From Lachnospiraceae bacterium (GTDB lineage Bacteria; Bacillota; Clostridia; Lachnospirales; Lachnospiraceae): a stretch of 64,000 nucleotides of DNA. Shown piece after piece: positions 1 to 10,400 of the stretch. The position numbers and the translations under genes were made by a program. Under the pieces are notes generated by a model. That model had not been told where the DNA came from and did no database searches. It was given only the letters and a program-made list of their open reading frames with translations. The stretch is from assembly GCA_017470935.1 (NCBI GenBank), contig JAFUXG010000014.1, forward strand, positions 38,887-102,886, given 5' to 3'. How positions within the stretch are numbered: the first letter of the stretch is position 1; each line of letters starts with the position of its first letter.

Positions 1-1
1 C

Positions 2-640
2 GGACAGGATGATGGCAGTGCTGGCAAGACAGGTATCGGAGTGTATAGCACATCTAAGTCAGTAAATGATGTGCTAGAGGAACAGGCGGGAAGTGCCGGG
101 GACAATGGCAGTGCATCTGCGGACAGTACAGAAGCAGGCAGTGATGCGGTGGCTGAAGCTGCTGGCACAGCAGGAAACGCAGATGGTACAAGTACCAGCT
201 CAGGAGATGGGGCTGACAGCACAGATGATACAAAGGCAGCAATGGATGCGGTTAATTCCCAGCTTGCGGCGGCAGATGAACAGGCTAAGGCAGTTGCCGG
301 CGGAGACGTGGATGTGGACCTTACGAAGCTTACAAGCACGATGGTATATTCAGAGGTATATAATATGGTGACAGATCCCTCGCAATATATGGGAAAGACA
401 GTCCGCATGCAGGGAACAACGTCAGTATACCATGATGATGTGGATAACAATGACTATTATGCCTGTGTGATTCAGGACGCAACAGCCTGCTGCGCCCAGG
501 GTATTGAGTTTGTATTAAATGATGGCAAATATCCGGATGCAAATTCGGAAGTTACGGTTGTGGGAACATTTTCTTCTTATAAAATCGCTGACTATGAATA
601 TTATACATTAAAGGATGCAACTGTTGAGAGAGTTGAATAA
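2..640 (+). CDS. C-terminal part of a secreted or lipoprotein-type OB-fold-like protein (5' end outside window)
   Basis: The frame is open from the first bases of the window, so this is the tail of a longer gene. The internal GTG at 41 is not a convincing start because it has no ribosome binding site. The first ~110 residues are low-complexity Ser/Ala/Gly/Asp, typical of an extracellular linker. The last ~95 residues form a compact domain containing MGKTVRMQG and an ACCAQGIEFV segment. That pattern resembles small OB-fold-like domains of Firmicutes envelope proteins, with a Cys-Cys pair that could bind metal or be redox active. No enzymatic role can be assigned. A secreted-protein gene follows on the same strand after its own promoter. 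Confidence 0.6.
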   Translation, partial: GQDDGSAGKTGIGVYSTSKSVNDVLEEQAGSAGDNGSASADSTEAGSDAVAEAAGTAGNADGTSTSSGDGADSTDDTKAAMDAVNSQLAAADEQAKAVAGGDVDVDLTKLTSTMVYSEVYNMVTDPSQYMGKTVRMQGTTSVYHDDVDNNDYYACVIQDATACCAQGIEFVLNDGKYPDANSEVTVVGTFSSYKIADYEYYTLKDATVERVE

Positions 641-644
641 AGAA

Positions 645-673
645 TTGTTTTAATGTGAAAAATGTGTTAAAAT
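645..673 (+). promoter_or_regulatory. Promoter for the BspA-type gene
   Basis: TTGTTT at 645-650 and TAAAAT at 668-673 are separated by exactly 17 bp. A TG extended -10 dinucleotide sits just before the -10 box. It lies 33 bp upstream of the chosen start at 707 and just after the preceding stop codon. Confidence 0.45.
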
Positions 674-706
674 GAGGAATATTATTAAATGGGGGGTAAT
701 TCTATA

Positions 707-1948
707 ATGAGTATGAAGGTTAAAAGAGCTGTTTCAAAAATTACAGCATTAATTATTGCGCTGGCAATGGTGTTCGCAACAGGCAGAATTAAAATGACAG
801 CGTATGCTGATGGTCCTGATCCGACCACCACATTGCAGACTGCATTTACTGCATTTGATTCCAATGAGAAGGTGTTTGTTCAGTTTTCCCTGACAGGTGA
901 AGGAAATACATTGATCGCCAGTGAGAAGGTGGAGCTTGACAGGACTAAGAACGTTAAGAACGCCCTGGCTCAGGACGTGGATTCGGGGACATGGACTACA
1001 ATCTATACTGACTTGGCAGAGAAGGTCTCTTATTATCAGGATGATGGACAGTGGTATAAGTATCCGACTGAGGAGGAGGATCTTGTGGGCCTTGGAAAGA
1101 CATTAAAGGATAACGGAGTGGAGACCTCAATAGTTACAGGTGCTGTATATACTTACGCAGGTGAGGAGAAGAAATCCGTGGTTAATTCCCATACAGGAGT
1201 TGCCACAGAGTTTGACTGTAATGTATTCAAGGCAGACATACCGGTAGTTATCACTGATGATGAAGAGGATGAGGATGCTGATGACGAGGACGATGAAGAT
1301 GAGGATGATCCAGATGAAGAGAAGGAGACAGAGATAATTACTGTATACTACTATATTGCAAAGGATTCAGGCACATTTGTCCATGCAGAAACAAGAGAGG
1401 GATTGATTGTTAATGCGGACATAGCATATCCTGCAAAGGACGATCCCGCCGTAGAATTAGTGATTCCTGAGGAGGCTGTTGAAAACGCTATTTTGGAGGA
1501 GGGCTATGAGACTCCACAGAGCGCAACAGGCTCAATCAGTTATAAGGTTGTTTATAAAGGCAAGAAAGCATATCTTTCAGTTGTAAAGGGTGCATCAAAG
1601 AAAAAGCTTACAGTTCCAAAGTCAGTTAAGATTCTTGGCAAGGCTTATCCTGTCCAGGAGATTGGTGCAAGCGCATTTGCAAGCAATAAGAAGCTACAAA
1701 CCCTTGTGATAAAGGCTGATATTAATAAGATCGGCAAGAAGGCCTTCTATAATTCTAAGAAGCTGAAAACCATTACAATTAATTCTAAGAAGGTTAAGAG
1801 TGTTGGTAAGAATTCCTTTGATACCTATTCTAAGAAGCTTATTGTTAAGCTTTCAGGTAACAAGAAGTATAAGGCTAAGGTTAAGAAGCTTATAGATAAA
1901 TCAAGAGCTAAGAAGGCAGTAAAAAAGACAAAGCTTACAGTTAAATAG
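707..1948 (+). CDS. Secreted BspA-type leucine-rich-repeat protein
   Basis: The product has a signal peptide (basic MSMKVKR start, hydrophobic core, AYA-D cleavage site). A region of unknown fold follows, then a very acidic Asp/Glu tract around residues 180-210 that may bind calcium. The C-terminus is a BspA-like leucine-rich repeat block with IGASAF, IGKKAF and VGKNSF units, ending in a Lys-rich tail. I chose ATG 707 because the GGGGGG ribosome binding site at 690-695 is correctly placed for it and would lie inside the coding region if ATG 689 were used. BspA repeats usually mediate adhesion or protein binding. The gene converges on the next one with six bases between them. Confidence 0.7.
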   Translation: MSMKVKRAVSKITALIIALAMVFATGRIKMTAYADGPDPTTTLQTAFTAFDSNEKVFVQFSLTGEGNTLIASEKVELDRTKNVKNALAQDVDSGTWTTIYTDLAEKVSYYQDDGQWYKYPTEEEDLVGLGKTLKDNGVETSIVTGAVYTYAGEEKKSVVNSHTGVATEFDCNVFKADIPVVITDDEEDEDADDEDDEDEDDPDEEKETEIITVYYYIAKDSGTFVHAETREGLIVNADIAYPAKDDPAVELVIPEEAVENAILEEGYETPQSATGSISYKVVYKGKKAYLSVVKGASKKKLTVPKSVKILGKAYPVQEIGASAFASNKKLQTLVIKADINKIGKKAFYNSKKLKTITINSKKVKSVGKNSFDTYSKKLIVKLSGNKKYKAKVKKLIDKSRAKKAVKKTKLTVK

Positions 1949-1954
1949 GCGGTT

Positions 1955-3109
1955 TTAGTTGAAATAGTCATACACAGTTCGGGAAATATTCTGAATATTG
2001 GTGATAGCAGCACCACAATTGCTGCTCATGACTACAATAATATAATCTCCTCCGGGAGAGTACACAATGGCGGCATCATGTTGAGATTCATTGGTGTCGC
2101 CTGTTTTATTGGCGCATTTTGTCCCCTCAGGAAGTCCTGCAGGAATCTTGCCCCGATGCTCCTGGTTGAGAAGAAGCTGAAGGAATGCGTCCGAGGCATC
2201 AGCACTAACGCATTGCTTCTTATATATTCTTTCCAGAAGAAGCCCACAATCCTCCACTGTGGTATAGTTTCTTCCGGGTGAGGAAGGGGCCTTATATTTT
2301 GTGGGGACAAGAATTGAGGTAATAGTGGTGTCCTTGTAGCCCTCCCTGTCGATATAATCCTGGATTACGGCACGTCCTGCAATATGGCTGTAGGTCTCTC
2401 CGCAGTTCATTACCATCAGGTTAAATGCATCATTATCGCTGACAGATATCATCTGCCGCATTAAGCTGTCGATTTGTGGAGTTTCCTCCAGATCACCATT
2501 TTCCATCAGTTCATAGGCTGTGGCTGCACAGTATAGCTTAATAAGACTTGCAGAAAAATGTTGAACATTGTTAATAGAAAGGTACTCGTGACCGGCAATA
2601 TCCTTCACATATACGGACCAGGTTCCTGTGTAGCCTGAGACCATATCCTCTAAGGTTCTGTCTAAGTCCCAGAGTCCCTTGCGGCTCCCTGCTGTTCCGA
2701 CAGACTCGTCAATATCACCATTTATATCCACATACATGCCATCAGGGGTCAGAGTGCTTACATACATTACTCCTGTTGCTCCCACATAGTGTCCGTCCAC
2801 CCACTGGCTTTTGGCAATCTTGCCATCATTTCTCACGTACCGTATTGCACCATCAATCTCCTGCCAGCCGGTATCAATAGGCTTTTCAGTTGTGGCTTCG
2901 GTAGTGGTTTCGGTTTCAGAGGTGCTGCTGTCATTTGTATTGTCAGACGGAAAGAGTATGGACAAAATAAAAATAAGCAGGATAGCAGCCAGAGAGCCGA
3001 CAACTATAATTTTTGTATTGTTAGCCCTGCTAAGGTTAGGGTAGCCTGTAGAGGCAATTTTGTCATTGACATTTTCCTGGGTGTTGTTATGGGGTCTGCT
3101 GTTTTTCAT
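1955..3109 (-). CDS. Membrane-anchored class A beta-lactamase-like serine hydrolase
   Basis: The protein is 384 residues long when started at ATG 3109, which has a GGAG site seven bases upstream; the frame opens further upstream without one. It has a short cytoplasmic head, one transmembrane helix (about 33-54), a Ser/Thr-rich linker and a cell-wall-binding-repeat-like stretch (about 80-130). The catalytic domain keeps all three class A motifs: Ser188-Leu-Ile-Lys191, Ser-Asp-Asn 224-226 and Lys-Thr-Gly 335-337. Family knowledge supports either beta-lactamase activity or, as in many Clostridia, a penicillin-recognising peptidase-like role at the cell surface. The wall-binding stretch and membrane anchor favour a wall-associated function over secreted drug resistance. 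It is the only minus-strand gene in the first 17 kb. Confidence 0.75.
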   Translation of the reverse strand: MKNSRPHNNTQENVNDKIASTGYPNLSRANNTKIIVVGSLAAILLIFILSILFPSDNTNDSSTSETETTTEATTEKPIDTGWQEIDGAIRYVRNDGKIAKSQWVDGHYVGATGVMYVSTLTPDGMYVDINGDIDESVGTAGSRKGLWDLDRTLEDMVSGYTGTWSVYVKDIAGHEYLSINNVQHFSASLIKLYCAATAYELMENGDLEETPQIDSLMRQMISVSDNDAFNLMVMNCGETYSHIAGRAVIQDYIDREGYKDTTITSILVPTKYKAPSSPGRNYTTVEDCGLLLERIYKKQCVSADASDAFLQLLLNQEHRGKIPAGLPEGTKCANKTGDTNESQHDAAIVYSPGGDYIIVVMSSNCGAAITNIQNISRTVYDYFN

Positions 3110-3429
3110 AATGTTCTCCAGTCTTTTATCTATGCATCTAAGCCTTCCCCTTTGAAGAAGGTGCCAGCGCACTAAACGGATGAGGGGTTACAAACTCAAA
3201 AATATCTGTAAATATGCACAAAAACAATTATACAAAAATGAAGGCCTAAAAACAAGATAATTCTTGTATTATAGGGCTTTTTGTGTTATGTTTGAAATAG
3301 TTGATTCGTGGTAAAAAATGGAGTGCAAGGCACATCTGTTTATATCTAATAATTGTATAAAAAGATTGAATAAAACATGGAATAAAAAGATTGTAAGAAA
3401 GATATGTGAGAATGGAGTGTGATAGACGG
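3110..3429. other. Divergent intergenic region with one hairpin
   Basis: About 320 bp separate the beta-lactamase-like gene and the CAP gene, which point away from each other. It is AT-rich and should hold both promoters, but I see no clear -35/-10 pair. The one obvious structure is the hairpin at 3242-3284. No credible ORF is present. Confidence 0.4.
3242..3284 (+). terminator. Terminator- or attenuator-like hairpin in the divergent region
   Basis: An imperfect stem (AGGCCTAAAAACAAGA against TCTTGTATTATAGGGCT, one bulge) is followed by TTTTT. It precedes the CAP gene by about 145 bp, so it could attenuate that transcript or end a short RNA. The left flank also gives a short T-run on the other strand. 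Confidence 0.35.
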
Positions 3430-4392
3430 ATGATTAACAAGAAAAAAATTATATATTGTCTGGCTGTGCCTGTATTGGTGATTACGGCTTTTCTAATGAC
3501 CGGAGCGACCTCCTTGGCAGCATCTACAAAGGAGATCACAGGAGTCTGCAGGTATGATTATGCATACAAGGTGCTGGATAAGAGTAATGCAGCAAGGAAA
3601 GAAAATGGGAAGAATGAGCTTACTATGGACAAGGAGCTTATGGAGGCAGCAATGATAAGAGCTGCCGAATGTGCGGTAAGCTTTGAGCATAACAGTCCTA
3701 ATGGGAACAACTGCTTTGATCTCAGTGACAAGATATATGCGGAGAATCTTGCAGAAGGACAGGAATCACCCCAGGAGGTGGTGGAGGACTGGCTTGGCTC
3801 CTCAGGCCATAGAACAAATCTGTTGAACAACGCCTACAAGTCAATCGGTGTGGGAGTGTTTGAGTATAACAACAGACTGTACTGGGTACAGCTTTTTGGC
3901 AAGGCAAAGGCAGATGCAGTCGGAGAGCCTGATACAGGAGAGGCTACATATGCGATTGCTCTTACCAAGTCAGAGCAGACAAGGTGTATATCAGGAGCCG
4001 GGATCAGTGGCAATCCATTGGCAAGCAAGGTGGCGAATGTTAAGCTTGCTGCCGGAAAGAACAAGCTGACCCTTACATGGGCTAAGAAGAGCGGGGTAAC
4101 AGGATATATAGTTCAGATTTCCGATAAGAAATCATTTAAGAGCCCTAAGGAATATACCCTGGCTAAAAGCAAGAAGAAGCTTGTTATCAAAAAGTACAAG
4201 AATAAAAAGCTTAAGTCAAAAAAGAAATACTATGTACGGATCAGAGCTTATATAGAGACGGAGAATACTATTACAGATACCGGCGATAGTGTTGCCGCTG
4301 CAGCTTCAGACGGGGCGGCTGGTACATCAGAGGAAGCGGCGGTAAGTGTTAAGTACAGCAAATGGAAGACGCTTAATAAGAAGGCTAAGTAG
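3430..4392 (+). CDS. Secreted CAP-domain (SCP/PR1-like) protein with Fn3-like C-terminus
   Basis: An N-terminal signal peptide (MINKKK followed by a hydrophobic stretch to about residue 31) precedes a CAP domain at about 45-158. The domain keeps the family's conserved cavity residues: His87, the AENLAEG segment with Glu105, and the SSGHRTNLL segment with His127. A Fn3-like beta-sandwich (about 190-270) follows, then an Ala/Ser/Thr-rich tail. CAP proteins of Firmicutes are secreted, and their activity is mostly unknown. The start is uncertain: ATG 3430 has a GGAG 12 bases upstream, while GTG 3406 and ATG 3412 are in frame but have weaker sites. The gene sits 58 bp before the cellulase gene with no terminator between, so co-transcription is possible. 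Confidence 0.7.
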   Translation: MINKKKIIYCLAVPVLVITAFLMTGATSLAASTKEITGVCRYDYAYKVLDKSNAARKENGKNELTMDKELMEAAMIRAAECAVSFEHNSPNGNNCFDLSDKIYAENLAEGQESPQEVVEDWLGSSGHRTNLLNNAYKSIGVGVFEYNNRLYWVQLFGKAKADAVGEPDTGEATYAIALTKSEQTRCISGAGISGNPLASKVANVKLAAGKNKLTLTWAKKSGVTGYIVQISDKKSFKSPKEYTLAKSKKKLVIKKYKNKKLKSKKKYYVRIRAYIETENTITDTGDSVAAAASDGAAGTSEEAAVSVKYSKWKTLNKKAK

Positions 4393-4450
4393 CTGTAGCA
4401 AATAAAATGTTTGGGAAGTCTATTGTTAATGTTGAAAGGGAGGTTACAGG

Positions 4451-7400
4451 ATGCAGAGAGGAAGAAGCGTGAAGCGAAGGATAATGGCGTGGGTGCTGTC
4501 ACTTGTGATGGTGGCAAGTGTTATCATGGTGCCGGCGGGGAAGGTTAAGGCGGCAGCTGTTGAGGTTGTTCTTGGAGCAGACAGTTCAGAGAAGATGGCA
4601 ACAGCCGATGGCGAAGGGCATGTTGAGATAGGGTATTCTGCGCCGTCGGATTATAATACAACTGATAAGCTTGTTGCTGCGGGGATTAATAAGCTGCAGG
4701 TAACCTTTAAGACAGTTTCTTATACAGCATCAGGTGATGCAGGAGCACAGGCATTTATTAATTATGATGGGGGCTGGAAAAGCCAGTGGATTAATCTTTC
4801 ACAGGGTACAGAGCAAACTGTAACACTGGATCTTTCTGCGTATCTAACGTCTGGTAAGAATATCACAAGCTTTGGTATTCAATTTGCAAACATAACCGGC
4901 TCTCTCTCATATCAGATTATTTCAGCAAAGCTGATCGGACCAGGAACATGGGATGTGGAAGATTCTAATGTTTCTATGAGTTATACAGCCCAGGAGCAGT
5001 ATAATAGTTATATTGAGTATAAGTTTACTGTAGAAAATGGTAGCAATAGTGCAATCAATGGAGATTTGGTAATTCAGTTTGATCAAACCAGAGAAAAGAA
5101 TTGGTGGATGGATAATTATAATATTTCCTTAAGTGGAAGTACATTAACTATATCAAATCTTTCTATACCTGCTAATTCAAGTTCAGATGCTATTCAAGTT
5201 CAACTTAAGCCAATCGGAGCATCTATTACTTCAGTGAGCTTTTCTGGTAAAGGTATTTCTGCAACAGGGACAACACTCAATCCATCAGGAAGCTCCTCAG
5301 GCGGATCTTCTTCTGGAGGAGGAAGCTTATCTGATACAACAACGGATCTGAATCTTGATATTGAATATAATTATGCTAAGCTTTTACAGGAATCATTATA
5401 TTTCTATGATGCTAATATGTGTGGACCTGATGTGTCCGAAACAGCAGGCCTTGGTTGGAGAGGGGATTGCCATACATATGATCAGACAGCTGTGTATAAT
5501 GGCAAGACAATAGATGTGTCCGGAGGATTTCATGATGCCGGAGATCATGTGAAGTTTGGTCTTCCCCAGGGATATGCAGCTACAGTTCTGGGATTGGATT
5601 ACTATGTTTTCAAGGATGCATTTGATGAATTGGGGCAGACGGATCATTACCAGAAGATCATGGATTATTTCTGTGATTATTTTGTCAGGTGTACGGTATA
5701 TGACAGCAGCAACAATGTAGAAGCTTTCTGTTATCAGGTTGGAGAAGGTAATTCCGATCATGGTTATTGGGGAGCGCCGGAGCTGCAGAAAACAGCAAGA
5801 CCTGCATATTTTGCAACCTCCTCTAATCCGGCAACAGATGAGGTGAGTGTAGCAATAGCGGCCCTTGCTTTACATGCATATAATTTCCCAGACTCGCCTA
5901 AGTCTGCCACATATCTTAATACAGCAGAGAAACTATTCACTTTTGTGAAAAAGAACAGCAAGGGGTGTGCAACTGAAGGAGCAGGAAGCTTTTATGCATC
6001 TTCTGATTGGAAGGATGATTACTGTACGGCAGCAGCAGCGTTGGCTCTTGCTACAAATAATAACACATATGCTACAGACCTGAGTGCCAATTATTCAAGT
6101 CTTACTACAGACTGGGTGCTGACATGGGACAATACATGGCCGGCAGCAGCATTGTTAAAGGGCGACTGGAATAATGTCAGTGCATTTGCAAGCTACGGCA
6201 ATACCAATACTGCCCAGGGCTTCAAGTTCATTAACTACTGGGGTTCTGCCAGATATAACGCAAATTGTCAGTTCCTTGGATTAGCGTATGACAAAAATTT
6301 TGATAAATTAGACGTCACAAAAGGCAATTACAGTTCATGGGCTACAGGACAGATGAAATATCTGTTGGGCAACAATACAAACAAGAGATGCTTTGTTGTT
6401 GGATATAATGCCAATTCAAGCCAATATCCGCATCATAGGGCTGCATCAAGATCAGGTGATGCGAGAGAGGTAAGAGCAGATCATTATACATTGCTTGGAG
6501 CCTTGGTTGGAGGACCAAGTGATACTAACGATTCGTATGCTGACCTGCAGACAGACTATAACTGTAATGAGGTTGCCCTTGATTATAATGCCGGCTTTGT
6601 GGGAGCAGCTGCAGGATTGTATCTGCTTCATAAGAATGATGCTGACGCAGTGAATACTCTTGCCGAGGATACAGAGCTTTCAGCCATTGGCGTTACAAGC
6701 TTTTATCACCGTCCGGATGAGGTTACGGTAGAAATTACAGGCTTGAGCTTTGAAGAGGATACAATAACACTTGAAAAGGGTAAGACTAAGACTATTACAC
6801 CTACTATCGAACCTGCAAATGCCACCAATAAAAAACTTACATGGACATCATCTGATGCTGAAGTTGCAGAGGTCAGCAGCAAAGGAATGATCACAGCTAA
6901 GAAAGCAGGGACAGCTATCATAACGGCAAAGTCCGGAGAGGTGTCTGCGACATTGCCGGTAAAAGTCATTGTCAGACCTACAGGGATTACGATTAATAAG
7001 GAATCATTGTCGCTGACCACAGCTTCTGGAAATAATGCAGTGCAGCTGCTTGCTGAAGTAGCTCCAAGTGATGTAACGGAGGCTGATGTGGTATGGACTT
7101 CTTCAAATACTGAAGTGGTAACCGTTACCGCTGACAATGAAAATTCCAGATCTGCCAGCGTATCAGTTGTGGGAAAGGGCTCTGCGACTATTATTGCCAA
7201 GATAGAGGGAACAGATTTTGAAGCAGAATGTCCGGTCACCGTAACGGTTCCTCTTACAGGAATATCCCTTACAAAGGATGGGAAAGCTGTGACTGCAATA
7301 GAGCTTGAAAGAGGTGATAGTATTGCAATCACCACAAAGGGGACAGATGGGATTATTGCCAAACCGGTTCCTGCTGATGCTGTATTGGGTGATCTTTCCT

Positions 7401-10400
7401 TCAGTTCAAGCAATGGAGAGTGCGTTAGTGTAGACGAAGAAGGAGTAATCACAGCAATAAAAAAAGGCACGGCAAATATTAATGTTACCTCGGGAGCTAT
7501 ATCAGCGGCTCTGGCAGTTAAAGTTGTTGTCAAGCCAACAGGCATTACACTTACTAAGTCAGCGCTATCTATGACTACGACAGGAGATGCGTCAGCTGCA
7601 GCCTTAACAGCGGTGATAGAACCGGAGGATGCTGATGATGTGAATATACAATGGAGCATAACACCCGAAGGTGTTGCTACGGTTACAAAGCAAGAAGGTG
7701 CTGCACTTACAGCAGATGTCAAAGCGCAGACCGCAGGTACAGCAAAGATAACAGCGGCTGTTGAAGGTTATGATGATCTGAAGGCCGAATGTAATGTGGC
7801 GGTAGGAATAGAAGTTACATCTCTTTCTGTTACACCTGATAAGCTTGCCATAAAGGTTGGAGGCGAGCCGGTTTCCCTGACAGCAACAGCTGATGTGGGG
7901 GATGGAGCAGATATAAAGGATGTCAGATATGCATGGGGTTCGTCTGACAGCAGAGCAGTAATGATAAGTGAGAATAAGGAGAATGCTAACCCCACCACAA
8001 TTAAGGCAACTGCACCCGGAGAAGCGAATGTTACTGTTTCAGCAGGTGGCAAGGAGGCATTATGTAATGTGGTTTCCATACTTCCGATAGATAGTGTGGT
8101 AATTACTAATGGTAAAGATGACCTGGATGTAAGTAGTGGCAATCCGATGCTTTCCCTGACCAAGGGTGATGAGGTGACTCTTGGGACGAAGGTATTGCCG
8201 AAGGGTGCAACAGATTCCGAGGTGGTTTCATGGAAGCTGGCAGATGGTGCAGCTGCAGATATAATATCAATCAATAATAAAGGTGAAGTTAAAGCGTCAA
8301 AGACCGGTAATACAAAGATAGAGGTAACTGTCGGCAAGGATATCACTAATGGTAATACAATCAATAATACGAAGATAGTAACAATAGATGTAGATGTTAC
8401 TAATTATGCCAAGGCTGTTGATATTGCCAGGGATGAAGAGAAGAAGACAACAGGATCTGTTGAAATCGGCAAAGACCTTAATCTTGAGGCAGTATTATCT
8501 CCTGCTGATTGTGATACGCCGGCTGAAATAGCATGGACAGCAAGTAATACCAGCAATGATGTGTCAGAATATGTTACGCTATCCAATGCTGACAGCAAAA
8601 AGGTAACGATCACCGCCAAGAAGTCCACCGGTAATGATAAGCCGATCACCATTATGGTTGCAGTGACTCCGGCTGCCGGAAAGACTCCGATCACAGCAGA
8701 ATATGTGCTGACGATCACAAAGCAAGCTCAGACTGCACCAGTGATCAACGATATCAAGGTGGCTGAAAGAACAGACAGCAGCATAACAGTTTCTGTTGAC
8801 CCGCAAGCTTCAGAAGATGCCAAGTATGAGTATTCATTTGATGGAGGAACTAACTGGCAGGAATCTTCAACGATTACAGGCCTGCCAGTAGCCAAAGGAG
8901 CTAAGGTAATGGTAAGACTTGCGGGAGATGAAGAACATGAGGCAAGTCCTGCAGGTGTAACAGGCGCAGGGGCTGAATATTCAGTTATTACAGGAACATT
9001 GCTTGACAAGGACAGCAATCCTTATGTGATAGATGTGAGCAGGCTTCCGGGCGGTGCTAACTATAATGAAGCAGACGAGTTTAAGGATGCATATGTTAAT
9101 GCTCTTTACATAAGTGATAATGGGTCTGTCAAGGAGCCGTCAGCGACTTATGAGGATGGCAAGCTTATACTGCTCCCCGGACGTGACTATAAGCTGGTTG
9201 GCAGTAACAATAGCCTGATCATAAGCTATAAGCAGGATGAGACAGCTTCTGGAACCGGCAGTGAAGACAACACTACGGTCACATTGGACAATGCAGCCAT
9301 TAAGACAGTGGATGCACAGGCAACCATCAAGATAAGTGGCAAGACCACAGTGGATGGCGATATTAAGGCTGACAAGGTAGAAGTTACAGATGATGCTAAG
9401 GAGATCAAGGTCAGCGGTGATGTTGATGCTGATACAGTAAATGTGGCAGCAGGAAAAGGTGAGGTTTCCGTGACAGGCAAGGTAAGTGCTGACAAGGTTT
9501 CCGTTTCCTCTGGAACAGTTAAGGTGGATAATGGAATCAAGGCAGCTTCTGAAGCTGCAATCACAGGCGGAACGGTTGAAGCCACAGGAGATAAGGATAC
9601 TGCAGCTATTGAAGCGGCTGCTGTCAGCATTTCAGGCGGCAGTGTTACTGCTACAGGAACAGAAGGTGGAGCTGCAATCAAGGGTGATACAGTTACCGTA
9701 AGCGGCGGTGATGTGACCGCAACAGGAAAGGACGAGGGCTCTGCAGCTATTACCGGTGCAACAGTAGAATTGAATGGTGGAACAGTGGCGGCAACGGCAG
9801 GTGCAGGAGCAGCAGCTATTGAGGGTACAGATGCAGTTACCATCGGATCAAGTGTTAAGCTTTCTGTTAATTCTTCAAAGAAGAGTGACGGTACAGTTGT
9901 GGCAGCCATTAACAGTAAAGCGATAACCATTGATGAGAATGCAGATATCAAGGCAGATGACAATGCCAAGACCAATCTGTTCAGTGTAACTCCAAAGGAT
10001 ACTAACGGAGTGACAGTGGATATTACAAAGTATACCGGTAAGACTGGTGAAAAGGAGCCGGTTCCTCAGCCTAAGGAGGGAACAGGACAGAGTGATGGCA
10101 GGGATCAGACACCACAGCCGATAAAGGCAACAGCCATGACAATAACCGCAGGCGTCAAGGGAGCTGCAGGCGTGACACTCTCAGGAACCTACCAGCTGGC
10201 TCTTAAGAAGACCCTGACGGTGGCGGCAGCATTTAGTCCTGAGAACGCGGTGAGCGAGTCAGTGACAGTTACCTCATCAAATCCTAAGGTTGTGGCGGTC
10301 AGTGGATTAAAGCTTACAGCTAAGAAGGCAGGAACAGCTAAGATCACTGTAGCCTCGGAGAATGGACTTACAAAGACCTTTAGTGTGAAGGTTATGAAGA

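Noticed and set aside
6706-9975. Several long minus-strand ORFs inside the cellulase gene
   Set aside because: They mirror the biased codon use of the Thr/Ala/Val-rich repeats on the plus strand and lack ribosome sites and family features.
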